Shown here piece by piece: positions 34,747-42,584 of a DNA stretch of 52,878 bases. The position numbers and the translations under genes were made by a program. Below the pieces are notes generated by a model. That model searched no databases, had not been told where the DNA came from, and worked only from the letters and a program-made list of their open reading frames with translations. The first letter of the stretch is position 1. Each line of letters opens with the position of its first letter. Source of the DNA: Pseudomonas marginalis (GTDB lineage Bacteria; Pseudomonadota; Gammaproteobacteria; Pseudomonadales; Pseudomonadaceae); NCBI RefSeq assembly GCF_001645105.1, contig NZ_LKEG01000013.1, forward strand, positions 1-52,878, given 5' to 3'.

Positions 34747-36281
34747 GACAGGCTCCCTTCAGGCGTGGAGTGGGGCGTCGCCAGGGGGCGGTTGGGCACG
34801 TCGCCCGGTTGCCGGTTGGCGACATAATCGTTGAGCGCAAACTGCCGGGTGACCTGCTTGAAACGCCAGGTCGAGCCGGGCCATAGGGTGGTGTTCTTGC
34901 CGGTGCGCGGGTCGAGGTACCAGCTTTGGCAACCGCCGGTGCTCCAGATGGTGCGTTTGAGCTTGGCTTGCAACTGCTGGTTGTAGGCGCTCTCCACGCC
35001 GGCTTTGACGTCCACCGTGGCGATGCCGTGCCGTTGCATGCGCTGGAGGGCGTCGAGGATGTAGGCCACCTGGGCTTCGATCATCAGGATCATCGAGTTA
35101 TGCCCTAGGCCGGTGTTGGGTCCGATGATCAGGAACAGGTTGGGATAGCCGGGCACCGTGGTGCCCTTGTAGGCATGCGCGCCGTCCTGCCAGGTGTCCA
35201 TCAAGTCCACGCCGCCGCGCCCGATGATGCAGTCGCGGGGCAGGGGATCGGTGGCCTGGAAGCCGGTGCCGAAGATCAGGCAGTCCGCCGGATGCTTGAT
35301 ACCGTCGGCGGTGATCACGCCGTCGGCCTCGATGCGCAGCACGCGCTCGGTGACCACCTCGACATTGCTGCGCGACAGCGCGGGGTAGTAGTCATTGGAA
35401 ATCAGCACGCGCTTGCAGCCGATGGTGTAGTCCGGGGTCAGGGTCTTGCGCAGGGACGGGCGAGCCACTTGTTTGTGCAGGTGGCGCAGGGCGATTTTCT
35501 GCACCATTTTCATCAGCCGTGGGTGTAAGGCAAAGCCGACGACACGGCCTTCCAGTGCCCAGTAAAAAGCGCCGCGTACCAGGCGTTGGGTAAAGGGCAG
35601 GTGCTTGAACAGCCAGCGTTCAAAAGGCGAGATCGCCCGGTCGGGTTTGGGCATGATCCACGGTGGGGTGCGTTGGAACAGGTCCAGATGCGCCACGTGC
35701 GGCGCGATCTTCGGCACGAACTGAATGGCACTGGCGCCGGTGCCGATCACCGCGACGCGTTTGCCCTTCAAGGCATAGTCGTGGTCCCACTGTTGGGAGT
35801 GAAAGCGCTTGCCCTTGAAGCTGTCGAGACCTGGAATGTCCGGCAACGCCGGGCGCGACAGACCGCCCATGCCCGACACCAGCACCCGCGCACTGACCTG
35901 GCGGCCATCGCTGAAGCTCAGTTGCCAGCGTTGCTGGGGCTCATCGAACACCGCGCGCTCGAGGCCCATGCCAAAACGCAGGTAGGGCGCCAACCCGAAG
36001 CGCGTGGCGCATTGCTCCAGGTAAGCACGGATTTCCGCTTGCGGCGCGAACTGCCGTGTCCAGTCCGGGTTGGGCGCAAACGAAAACGAATACACATGGG
36101 ACTGCACGTCGCAGGCGCAGCCGGGGTAGTGGTTGTCCCGCCACGTGCCGCCGAGGGTGTCGGCCTGCTCGGCGATAAAGAAGTCGGTGAACCCGGCTTC
36201 CTTGAGCTTGATCGCCATGCAGAGCCCGGCAAAGCCTGAGCCGATGATGGCGATGTCGATTGAATCACTCTGGGCATTCAT
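34743..36281 (-). CDS. Type I Baeyer-Villiger flavin monooxygenase
   Basis: A 512-residue FAD- and NADPH-dependent monooxygenase that inserts oxygen next to a ketone to form an ester or lactone. The start MNAQSDS at 36281 has AAGGA six bases ahead; the ATG six bases upstream is too close. First nucleotide site GSGFAG (14-19), second GTGASA (about 180-185), and between them the Baeyer-Villiger fingerprint FKGKRFHSQQWD (155-166), a perfect match to F-x-G-x3-H-x3-W-(P/D). NHYPGCACDVQSHVYS is also typical. It leads the leftward operon BVMO-SDR-PF10118. An alpha/beta hydrolase gene faces away from it and could cleave the ester product. Confidence 0.92.
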   Translation of the reverse strand: MNAQSDSIDIAIIGSGFAGLCMAIKLKEAGFTDFFIAEQADTLGGTWRDNHYPGCACDVQSHVYSFSFAPNPDWTRQFAPQAEIRAYLEQCATRFGLAPYLRFGMGLERAVFDEPQQRWQLSFSDGRQVSARVLVSGMGGLSRPALPDIPGLDSFKGKRFHSQQWDHDYALKGKRVAVIGTGASAIQFVPKIAPHVAHLDLFQRTPPWIMPKPDRAISPFERWLFKHLPFTQRLVRGAFYWALEGRVVGFALHPRLMKMVQKIALRHLHKQVARPSLRKTLTPDYTIGCKRVLISNDYYPALSRSNVEVVTERVLRIEADGVITADGIKHPADCLIFGTGFQATDPLPRDCIIGRGGVDLMDTWQDGAHAYKGTTVPGYPNLFLIIGPNTGLGHNSMILMIEAQVAYILDALQRMQRHGIATVDVKAGVESAYNQQLQAKLKRTIWSTGGCQSWYLDPRTGKNTTLWPGSTWRFKQVTRQFALNDYVANRQPGDVPNRPLATPHSTPEGSLS

Positions 36282-36441
36282 AAGCATTCCTTCGTGGGCA
36301 TCGGGGTGCTCCTTTTCTTGTTGTGTCTTTTAGATAGAACACCATTGCAAAGAAAAATTGAATTACTTATTTTAAAAAAGATTTTAAATAATCTACCTGA
36401 AAATATCGCCTACGCTAGTCCCAGGTTCCTCATGTGCGACT

Positions 36442-36454
36442 TGTCCGACGGACA
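36442..36454. promoter_or_regulatory. Palindrome TGTCCGACGGACA, possible operator
   Basis: A perfect 13-base palindrome with arms TGTCCG and CGGACA around one central base. It lies in the 266-base divergent region between the Baeyer-Villiger gene and the alpha/beta hydrolase gene, 94 bases before the latter. The region is AT-rich at 36340-36412, as expected for promoters. Dyads of this kind often bind TetR- or GntR-type dimers, but no regulator gene is nearby. Confidence 0.35.
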
Positions 36455-36547
36455 GGCACGACGTTCGGGTCCAGGGTGTGGACGATGGCTGAGGCCTTGA
36501 TCAATACCGGTCGGGTCGCCAGCAGCGGGGATGCAGAGGACCGAGCT

Positions 36548-37546
36548 ATGGCTGTTGAATGGGTTATCGCGGCGGCTGTGTTGATAGGCGCGAGCGCCGT
36601 TTTATGGGGGTTCAGCGTCTGGATGACGCGGCGCATTGAAGCCGCCGTTCCGAACAATGGGCGTTTTGTGGAGGTCAACGGCGAGCGCTTTCATTATTAC
36701 GAGGAAGGCAAGGGCCGTCCGTTGGTGATGATTCATGGGCTGATGGGCAGCAGTCGCAACTTGACCTATGCCTTGTCCGGGCAATTGCGTGAGCACTTTC
36801 GCGTCATCACCCTCGACCGACCGGGGTCGGGCTATTCCACGCGCCATACAGGCACCGCCGCCGACCTGCCGGCCCAGGCGCGGCAAGTGGCAGCCTTTAT
36901 TCACACCCTGGGCCTGGATAAACCGCTGGTGCTGGGGCATTCCCTCGGTGGCGCGATTTCCCTGGCGTTGGCCCTTAACCATCCCCACACGGTATCCGGG
37001 CTGGTGCTGGTGGCGCCATTGACCCATCCGCAACCCACCTTACCCTTGGTGTTCTGGTCGTTGGCCGTGCGACCGGCCTGGCTGCGGCGGTGGGTGTCCT
37101 ACACGCTGACCGTGCCCATGGGGCTGTTGACGCGCCGTGCGGTGGTCAAGGGGGTGTTCGCACCGGACAGTGCCCCTGAGGACTTCGCCACCCGCGGCGG
37201 CGGGCTGCTGGGCATGCGTCCCGAGAACTTCTATGCCGCGTCCAGCGAGATTGCGCTGGTCAACGACGAGCTGCCGGACATGGTCAAGCGCTACCCGCAA
37301 CTGACGCTGCCCATCAGCCTGATCTATGGCGCGCGCGATAAGGTCCTGGACTTTCGTAAACACGGCCAGGCCCTGGCCGACAAGGTCCCGGGCCTGAAGC
37401 TGCAGGTCGTGGAAGGGCGCGGGCATATGCTGCCGATTACCGCCACCGAGAGGGTGGTGGAGGCGGTGCACCAGTTGGCCAAGCGTGCGCGGCCGCTGGA
37501 AACAGCCGAGATTCTGCATCCGCCGTTTGCCTTGGCAAACAAATAA
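36548..37546 (+). CDS. Membrane-anchored alpha/beta hydrolase
   Basis: A 332-residue hydrolase. ATG 36548 has GAGGA about nine bases ahead; the frame is open upstream to 36434 but that part is unlikely coding. Residues 5-26 form a membrane anchor (VIAAAVLIGASAVLWGF), then an alpha/beta hydrolase core with oxyanion segment HGLMGSS, nucleophile Ser132 in GHSLGGA, acid in YGARDKV and His in GRGHMLP. Hydrolases of this build are common beside alkB-type genes in pseudomonads. Possible jobs are cleaving alkyl esters made by the divergent Baeyer-Villiger enzyme or wax-type esters. The substrate is not readable from the sequence. Confidence 0.87.
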   Translation: MAVEWVIAAAVLIGASAVLWGFSVWMTRRIEAAVPNNGRFVEVNGERFHYYEEGKGRPLVMIHGLMGSSRNLTYALSGQLREHFRVITLDRPGSGYSTRHTGTAADLPAQARQVAAFIHTLGLDKPLVLGHSLGGAISLALALNHPHTVSGLVLVAPLTHPQPTLPLVFWSLAVRPAWLRRWVSYTLTVPMGLLTRRAVVKGVFAPDSAPEDFATRGGGLLGMRPENFYAASSEIALVNDELPDMVKRYPQLTLPISLIYGARDKVLDFRKHGQALADKVPGLKLQVVEGRGHMLPITATERVVEAVHQLAKRARPLETAEILHPPFALANK

Positions 37547-37656
37547 TCGTGGCCTTCATTGCGGGTTGTACGGTCCGAAATGCTTGCGCTAGAGACCTGA
37601 CCAAACGGCTGAAAAAGAGACTGCATGGTCACGTAGGAAAGGCCTCGAAAAAATAG

Positions 37657-37685
37657 TTGACGACCTATCGATTCCGCGCTATTTA
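37657..37685 (+). promoter_or_regulatory. Candidate sigma-70 promoter of alkB
   Basis: TTGACG (37657-37662) and TATTTA (37680-37685) are 17 bases apart in the 294-base gap before alkB. The -35 is good and the -10 moderate. Transcription would start near 37692, and the inverted repeat at 37698-37717 would then lie just downstream, a position suited to repression. The remainder of the gap (37547-37656) shows nothing recognisable. Confidence 0.4.
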
Positions 37686-37697
37686 TTTAAAAAAATA

Positions 37698-37717
37698 TTT
37701 CAATGTTTGTTTTGAAA
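37698..37717. promoter_or_regulatory. Operator-like inverted repeat TTTCAA-N8-TTGAAA before alkB
   Basis: Perfect six-base arms TTTCAA and TTGAAA separated by TGTTTGTT, 123 bases before the alkB start. The same arms with the same 8-base spacer and one changed base recur at 44739-44758 before fadE. The shared layout ahead of two alkane/fatty-acid genes suggests one regulator binds both. It does not match the PsrA consensus that I know. Confidence 0.45.
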
Positions 37718-37840
37718 TGATTTTTGAAATGCCTAAGAGCGAATAAAAATGAAAAAAACGTCTTTTATCGCATGGTTGATTGCCCGGAGCATTCAGTGCT
37801 CCCTGAACCTGCTTTCCGCTGCCCTGCCACGGAGGTTGCC

Positions 37841-39121
37841 ATGAATCAGACACTGGCAGCCCCAAGCATATGGACCGACGGCAAGCGTCATCTGTGGTGG
37901 CTGGGCATCACGCCCCTGGCCACTCCATTGCTCTCGGGTGCCCTGGCCATCACCACCGGTATCCAATCCCTCTGGTGGGTCGGTGTGCTGGTGATCTTCG
38001 GCTTGATCCCGCTGATCGACGGCCTGCTCGGTGAAGACGTGAGCAACCCGCCCGAATCCGCCGTCGGCCACCTTGAGTCCCAACGCTACTACCGTTGGAT
38101 CGTCTACACCGGCGTGCTGTTCGTCATCTCCTCTGTGGTGATCACCGGCTGGCTCGCCGCCGGCGGTATCGACTGGATCATCCAGGGTGGCCTGTTGCAG
38201 GCTACCGCTAACCTGGAACCGTCCAGTTGGCTGTCCCACGCCGCCAGTTACATCACCGCCCGCACCCAGCTGCATGGCGAACCGAGCTGGTTCACCTACC
38301 TGGGCATGGCGATGTCGACCGGTGCCGCCACCGGCATCGCGATCAACACCGCCCACGAACTGGGTCACAAACCCAATGCGCTGGAAGTGTTTCTCGCCAA
38401 GGTCACGCTGGCCCCGACGTTCTACGGGCACTTCTACACCGAACACAATCGTGGCCATCACGTGCGCGTCGCCACGCCGGAAGACCCGGCCAGCTCGCGC
38501 CTCGGGGAGAGCTTCTGGGCCTTCCTGCCACGTTCGGTATGGTTCAGTGCCCGTTCGGCGTGGAACCTGGAGCGTGAACGCCTGCGTAAACTCGGCCTGC
38601 CGGCGTGGCACTGGCAGAACGGCGTGCTCAGCGCGTGGATGTACAGCGTGGTGCTGTGGGGGGCGATGATCGCCTGGCTGGGGGTGGCCGTGATGCCGTT
38701 CCTGATTATCCAGGGCATCTACGGTTTCTCGCTGTTGGAGGTCGTCAACTACGTCGAACATTACGGGCTTAAACGCCAGAAGTTACCCAATGGGCGTTAT
38801 GAGCGGTGTTCGCCACGGCATTCGTGGAACAGTAATCGCATTGTTACCAATATCTTCCTGTTCCAGTTACAGCGTCACTCTGATCACCATGCCAACCCGA
38901 CCCGTAGTTATCAGTCGTTGCGCCATTTTGATGAGTCGCCGCAACTTCCTTACGGTTACGCAAGCATGATTGTCTGGGCGTACGTGCCTTACTTGTGGCG
39001 CCGTCGCATGGACCATCGAGTGCTGAATCATTACGGCGGGGATATCACCCTGGCGAATCTTCAGCCGTCACAGCGGTTGAAGTATTTGGAGAAGTACAGC
39101 AACAGCGCCACACCGTTCTAA
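37841..39121 (+). CDS. alkB: Alkane 1-monooxygenase AlkB
   Basis: A 426-residue integral-membrane diiron hydroxylase that oxidises n-alkanes to 1-alkanols using rubredoxin as electron donor. ATG 37841 has GGAGG six bases ahead. Histidine boxes are H172ELGH176, E201HNRGHH207, the NYVEHYGL segment and R-H346SDHH350, the full set of ligands. Six or so hydrophobic segments surround them. The length is typical for Pseudomonas AlkB (about 400-430). No rubredoxin or rubredoxin reductase gene is in the window, so those are encoded elsewhere. It is followed by the Pra/FadL module. Confidence 0.96.
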   Translation: MNQTLAAPSIWTDGKRHLWWLGITPLATPLLSGALAITTGIQSLWWVGVLVIFGLIPLIDGLLGEDVSNPPESAVGHLESQRYYRWIVYTGVLFVISSVVITGWLAAGGIDWIIQGGLLQATANLEPSSWLSHAASYITARTQLHGEPSWFTYLGMAMSTGAATGIAINTAHELGHKPNALEVFLAKVTLAPTFYGHFYTEHNRGHHVRVATPEDPASSRLGESFWAFLPRSVWFSARSAWNLERERLRKLGLPAWHWQNGVLSAWMYSVVLWGAMIAWLGVAVMPFLIIQGIYGFSLLEVVNYVEHYGLKRQKLPNGRYERCSPRHSWNSNRIVTNIFLFQLQRHSDHHANPTRSYQSLRHFDESPQLPYGYASMIVWAYVPYLWRRRMDHRVLNHYGGDITLANLQPSQRLKYLEKYSNSATPF

Positions 39122-39201
39122 GTTCAAGTACCACGTTGTTTGCGCACTCGGGGCCTGTGTTCCGTGCAGGTTTCTGTCGCCCGAGATTTTCCAGATCAGT
39201 G

Positions 39202-39227
39202 GCAAGAAAGTTGTTTGACCCGAACAA
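39202..39227 (+). promoter_or_regulatory. Conserved upstream element of the Pra module, copy 1
   Basis: GCAAGAAAGTTGTT (39202-39215) is identical to 42276-42289 ahead of the decayed second copy. It runs into an inverted repeat TTGTT-N7-AACAA (39211-39227) with CCCG in the spacer, also kept in copy 2. It lies 27 bases before the first Pra-like gene, so it is either a promoter/operator element or a leader structure. Confidence 0.45.
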
Positions 39228-39254
39228 AAATAATTAAAGGGAAGGACGTACACC

Positions 39255-39749
39255 ATGCAAGCACCTGCCAAGTTCACCACCCATATCGTATTGGCCGCGC
39301 TGGGCCTGATCGCCTATCACCAGGCCCAGGCTGCGCGCATCGAACCCGCCGGCAGCGCCTTTACGGCCCAAGGCCCCATCAGTTTTTCCAAAGGCGCGCT
39401 GATCAGCGCCGATTGCACCATCAAGGTGGCGGGCAAAGTCGCGGCGGATGGTACTTCGGTGAATGTCGACACCGTCGAATTCGAGGGCGGCCTCAAGTGC
39501 AGCCGGGTCGAAGCGATCAACTTGCCCTGGGTATTAGTCGCCAAAGACACCAAAAGTGGCTCCATGTCGAAGATCAGCGTGGACGTGCACGCGTTTGGCC
39601 TGGGCGGCAAGTGCGGGCCCTCTACCGCCAACGGCACGTGGGACAACGCCACCGGCAAGTTGGAAGCCGCCAACGTCCCGATCGGCGAAGACTGCAAGAT
39701 CAAGACGGTGTCGATCAAGATGCCGCCGAACTTCAAGGTTGTTGAATAA
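39255..39749 (+). CDS. Secreted four-cysteine Pra-like protein
   Basis: A 164-residue exported protein. The signal peptide (1-26) ends HQAQA. The mature part has four cysteines in SADCTIKV, LKCSRVE, GGKCGPS and EDCKIKTVSI, a pattern shared with the two PraB-like proteins further on, and the same frame of motifs: PAGSAFTAQGPISFS, NLPWVLVA and a C-terminal PPNFKVV. Two disulfides and a beta-sandwich are likely. PraA/PraB were described as proteins that stimulate n-alkane oxidation; the exact role is unsettled. It is the first gene of module copy 1, with GAAGGA nine bases ahead of the ATG. Its counterpart in copy 2 is a pseudogene. Confidence 0.75.
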   Translation: MQAPAKFTTHIVLAALGLIAYHQAQAARIEPAGSAFTAQGPISFSKGALISADCTIKVAGKVAADGTSVNVDTVEFEGGLKCSRVEAINLPWVLVAKDTKSGSMSKISVDVHAFGLGGKCGPSTANGTWDNATGKLEAANVPIGEDCKIKTVSIKMPPNFKVVE

Positions 39750-39843
39750 GCGTCGAATGCGACTGCGGTAATTGAATTGAAATTTGGCTGGAAAGGGAAG
39801 TTCTGCAGTTTCACCGTGACCTCTCGTTCATGGCCATTACCCC

Positions 39844-39862
39844 TGGCGAAATGACTTCGCCA
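39844..39862 (+). other. Leader hairpin before praB-like gene 1
   Basis: TGGCGAA and TTCGCCA form a 7-bp stem around ATGAC, ending 9 bases before the GAGGA ribosome site. The same hairpin, with a shortened stem and near-identical loop, stands before the second praB-like gene (42550-42564), each preceded by CATTACCCCTGGCGAA. It may stabilise the mRNA or set translation. Confidence 0.5.
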
Positions 39863-39881
39863 TAACATGTGAGGAAAAACA

Positions 39882-40385
39882 ATGAAAAGCTTGAAAACCC
39901 TCGTTTGTGCAACGTCGTTCGCCCTATGCTTCGGCGCCGTTTCGATGGCCAATGCGGCCACTATCGCACCGGCCGGTGCTGCATTCACGACGGCAGGTTC
40001 GATTACTGTTACCTCGCCTGCCTCCCTGAACCTTCCGGTCACTTGCAGCATCGTCTTTACCGGGACTGTTGCAGCCAACGGCTCTGGCGCATCCATCACC
40101 GGCGCCACTGTCAGTGGCTCCAACTCGCTCTGCGCCGTGCCGGTGTTGCAGGGTCTGCCATGGTCGCTCGCCGTCACCGGCGGTGGCCCGACTGCCTTTA
40201 CCGGCACGGTTTCGGGCGTGAAATTCAAGATCCTGTCTGACTGCAGCGCTTCACCCGTGACAATCAATGTTGGCTTCAACAACAGCACCAATACCCTGAG
40301 CGTGCCAAGCGCCCAGACCGTGGGCTCGTGCAAGATCACGGCGCTGACCGCGGTGCCAAACCCTGCCTTTACCGTTTCTCCATAA
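39882..40385 (+). CDS. PraB-like alkane-oxidation activator protein, copy 1
   Basis: A 167-residue exported protein with signal peptide ending SMANA (residue 24). The mature chain is rich in Ala, Thr, Ser and Gly, with alternating beta-strand pattern and four cysteines (VTCSI, SLCAV, SDCSA, GSCKI). Motifs PAGAAFTTAGSITVTSP, GLPWSLAVTG and PNPAFTVSP are shared with copy 2. From memory this family is named PraB, protein activator of alkane oxidation. It would be secreted or periplasmic. The gene lies 132 bases after the first Pra-like gene, has GAGGA ahead, and is separated from the FadL gene by a strong hairpin. Confidence 0.8.
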   Translation: MKSLKTLVCATSFALCFGAVSMANAATIAPAGAAFTTAGSITVTSPASLNLPVTCSIVFTGTVAANGSGASITGATVSGSNSLCAVPVLQGLPWSLAVTGGGPTAFTGTVSGVKFKILSDCSASPVTINVGFNNSTNTLSVPSAQTVGSCKITALTAVPNPAFTVSP

Positions 40386-40428
40386 GCGGTGTAACGCGCT
40401 TGACGTGATGATCACACGTTGAAAAAAG

Positions 40429-40452
40429 CAAGTGCCTCGAAAGAGGCACTTG
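40429..40452 (+). other. Strong hairpin between praB-like gene 1 and fadL-like gene 1
   Basis: CAAGTGCCTC and GAGGCACTTG form a perfect 10-bp stem with a GAAA tetraloop, 44 bases after the praB stop and 61 before the FadL start. No T-run follows on the plus strand, so it is better read as a partial attenuator or an RNase-blocking mRNA structure than a full terminator. A hairpin at the same position exists in copy 2. An A-run lies just before it, so on the minus strand it would resemble a terminator, but no minus gene ends here. Confidence 0.65.
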
Positions 40453-40512
40453 TTGCGGCAGGCCAGATAGGAACGCCCGACTCTGGTGGATAAAAATAAT
40501 AAGGAGTGGATC

Positions 40513-41928
40513 ATGAATAATAAGAAACAACCGGCGCGCACGTTGTTGAGCCTGGCGATCATGGGGGGGCTCCTGGCTGCAACAGGCACCGTGCAAGCTG
40601 GCGGGTTCTCAACTCCGACTTTCGGGGCGGAAGGGTGGGGACGTGCGTTTGGTGGTGGTTCCATGTTTAAAAATGACCCCTCAGCGGCCTATAACAACCC
40701 GGCGGCGATGGCGTTCATTGACCACAATATCTCGCAGTTCAACGTTGACTATGCGCGCATCAATATCAAGTACAAGGGAACTGCCAAAGACTATACGGGC
40801 AACCCTACTTCAACAACGACCATCGACCCGGATACGTTTGCTTTCAACTCGGTGCCCCGCACGGGTGACGGCGGGCAGGGTGGTTTTACCGCCTGGCTGC
40901 CGACTGGGTTTATGGTCATGCCCATCGGTGACCGCTTCGCGTTTGGCCTGAGTCAGGTCGTGCCCATGGGCGCGCGTACGACGTGGGATCAGGACTGGAA
41001 AGGGCGGGACTTCGCGGTTGACACACGTATCGAAACCGTCGGATTGACAGGATCGCTGTCATTCAAGGTCAATGATGAATTTTCCATCGGCGGTGGTGCC
41101 ATTGTTCAGCACACCAAAGGTTTCGTCAGCCAGAACGTTGACTTATATGCTGCTGCCGCACTTGCTCCGAATTCGATCCCATTCCCGGCGGGGGTTGGTT
41201 ATTCGTTGATGCGAGTCAAAGTCGATAATACCTCGGTAGGCTGGTTTGCCGGCCTGGCCTGGAAGCCCACACCACAAGACACCCTGGGCTTGAACTACCA
41301 CGCCAAGATCAAGAATAAACTTGAGGGTAAATACAACATCTACGCCGACCCAGGGTCGCAGGCCCTGATTGAAGGCGGATTGCCGGGTATTTTGTACCCG
41401 GGCCTGAATCTTCAAATGCAGGGTAAAGCCACGACGCAACTGGATGTGCCTGCCAATGCGTCTTTCGATTGGGTGCACCAGTTCACTGATCGTTTTACCC
41501 TTGGTGCGAGCGTCACCTGGACCCAGTGGTCATCGTTCAAGAGCCTGACCCTGAAGTCCGAGGGCTCGACGATTGTTGCGATTCCCTATAACTACAAAGA
41601 TGCCTGGATGGTCTCGCTGGGTGGCGACTACAAACTCACCGACGACTTCACCCTGCGCGCCGGTGTAGCCACTGACCAGACACCCACCCGTAACTCCACC
41701 CGTGACCCGCGTATCCCGGACGGTGATCGCATCTTCACGTCCCTGGGCTTCGGTTACAAAATCCGGGCTATCCCAGGCCTGGGTATCGACGGGTCCTACT
41801 CTCACCAGTTTGTGGAAAAGGCCAAGTTGAAGACGCACAACCAGGACCGTCTAGGCGGTGCAACGCTGGATGGGAAAGCCGATGCCTACGGCGATGTCGT
41901 CAGCCTGGGGGTCACCTACGAGTTCTGA
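40513..41928 (+). CDS. FadL-family outer-membrane transporter, copy 1
   Basis: A 471-residue outer-membrane beta-barrel of the OmpP1/FadL/TodX family, which takes up long-chain fatty acids or hydrocarbons by lateral diffusion. ATG 40513 has AAGGAG six bases ahead. Signal peptide to about residue 29 (TVQAG), then the FadL plug-like start GGFSTPTFGAEGWGRAF and NDPSAAYNNPAAMAF, then a barrel ending VVSLGVTYEF with the C-terminal aromatic typical of outer-membrane insertion. The neighbour AlkB suggests alkanes or alkane-derived fatty acids as cargo. It is closely similar to the second copy at 43202-44656. Confidence 0.92.
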   Translation: MNNKKQPARTLLSLAIMGGLLAATGTVQAGGFSTPTFGAEGWGRAFGGGSMFKNDPSAAYNNPAAMAFIDHNISQFNVDYARINIKYKGTAKDYTGNPTSTTTIDPDTFAFNSVPRTGDGGQGGFTAWLPTGFMVMPIGDRFAFGLSQVVPMGARTTWDQDWKGRDFAVDTRIETVGLTGSLSFKVNDEFSIGGGAIVQHTKGFVSQNVDLYAAAALAPNSIPFPAGVGYSLMRVKVDNTSVGWFAGLAWKPTPQDTLGLNYHAKIKNKLEGKYNIYADPGSQALIEGGLPGILYPGLNLQMQGKATTQLDVPANASFDWVHQFTDRFTLGASVTWTQWSSFKSLTLKSEGSTIVAIPYNYKDAWMVSLGGDYKLTDDFTLRAGVATDQTPTRNSTRDPRIPDGDRIFTSLGFGYKIRAIPGLGIDGSYSHQFVEKAKLKTHNQDRLGGATLDGKADAYGDVVSLGVTYEF

Positions 41929-42275
41929 TCCCCGCAACACCCCGCAATGCCCGTGTGAGCGGCTAGTCAGCGCCTCTTTCTGCGGGTTCACGCGCTCACT
42001 GCATCGACGGGTCGCCCTGGCGACCCGTCCGGTTACATTGGCCCCGGCCTAGTCCGCCGCTGCCTACCTCGACGCTCAACGCTCCTGCGGCTGGGCGTGT
42101 ACTGCTTGTCACCCCATCGGTGTTGATCACCGCTCGCTGTGCCACCTCTCTCGCCTTATTGCCCCCTCATATCGCGATACAGCGGTATATCGTTTTCCCT
42201 GCCTATGTAACAAAATTTGGCGGTAACATAGTTTTTTATCGCTCAGATTTTTCCTATTCCGGCGCATGCTTAGTT
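41929..42275. other. Intergenic stretch after fadL-like gene 1
   Basis: No gene is supported here. It contains the hairpin at 42006-42029. The last 100 bases become AT-rich and resemble the region before the first Pra-like gene (CGCTCAGATTTTTCC here against CGCCCGAGATTTTCC there), so they belong to the duplicated promoter of module copy 2. Confidence 0.5.
42006..42029. terminator. Terminator-like hairpin after fadL-like gene 1
   Basis: GACGGGTCG and CGACCCGTC form a 9-bp perfect stem around CCCTGG, 78 bases after the FadL stop. The sequence that follows has only scattered T residues, so intrinsic termination would be weak. Confidence 0.5.
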
Positions 42276-42301
42276 GCAAGAAAGTTGTTCTACCCGAACA
42301 A
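42276..42301 (+). promoter_or_regulatory. Conserved upstream element of the Pra module, copy 2
   Basis: GCAAGAAAGTTGTT (42276-42289) followed by CTACCCG and AACAA (42297-42301): the same element as at 39202-39227, retained although the gene behind it has decayed. It may now drive the second praB-like gene directly. Confidence 0.45.
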
Positions 42302-42330
42302 ATACAATTTCAAGGGAAGAACACTCACTA

Positions 42331-42473
42331 TGCAATTGCCCAGCAAATTGCCCACGCACGTTCTATTGCGTATGTCCGGCCTGATCGCCTATTGCCATGG
42401 CCCTTACGGTCATCGCCGCCGATTGCACCCTCATTCAAAGTTGTCCGAGAAATCCCGTTTTACTGGGGCTTAA
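42331..42473 (+). pseudogene. Remnant of a Pra-like gene with internal deletion
   Basis: The sequence MQLPSKLPTHVLLRMSGLIAY at the start mirrors the first Pra-like protein (MQAPAKFTTHIVLAALGLIAY), and the DNA around the start codon matches too (GGGAAGRAC...ATGCAA). Soon after, GCCGATTGCACC, the codons for the first-cysteine block of the intact gene (ADCT), is joined almost directly to TTCAAAGTTGT, which corresponds to its C-terminal FKVV. Roughly 300 internal bases appear lost and the frame is shifted. The open frame of 47 codons is therefore unlikely to give a working product. Confidence 0.7.
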
Positions 42474-42549
42474 TAATTGAGTTGATGATTTGATCTGGTC
42501 GAGAAGTTTCGTTGTCTTATCGTGACTTCTTAATTAGGTCATTACCCCT

Positions 42550-42564
42550 GGCGAATAACTCGCC
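42550..42564 (+). other. Leader hairpin before praB-like gene 2
   Basis: GGCGA and TCGCC form a 5-bp stem with loop ATAAC, directly after CATTACCCCT and 9 bases before AAGGA. It parallels the hairpin at 39844-39862: the stem is one to two pairs shorter but remains fully paired, and the loop differs at one base. Confidence 0.45.
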
Positions 42565-42584
42565 TTTCTATGTAAGGAATAGCA

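Noticed and set aside
36282..36547. AT-rich divergent gap as a sign of horizontal transfer
   Set aside because: Only the non-coding promoter stretch is AT-rich; the flanking genes have the same composition as the rest of the window.
37698..37717. The alkB inverted repeat as a PsrA box
   Set aside because: PsrA sites as I know them centre on GAAAC and GTTTC half-sites with a short spacer; neither is present here.
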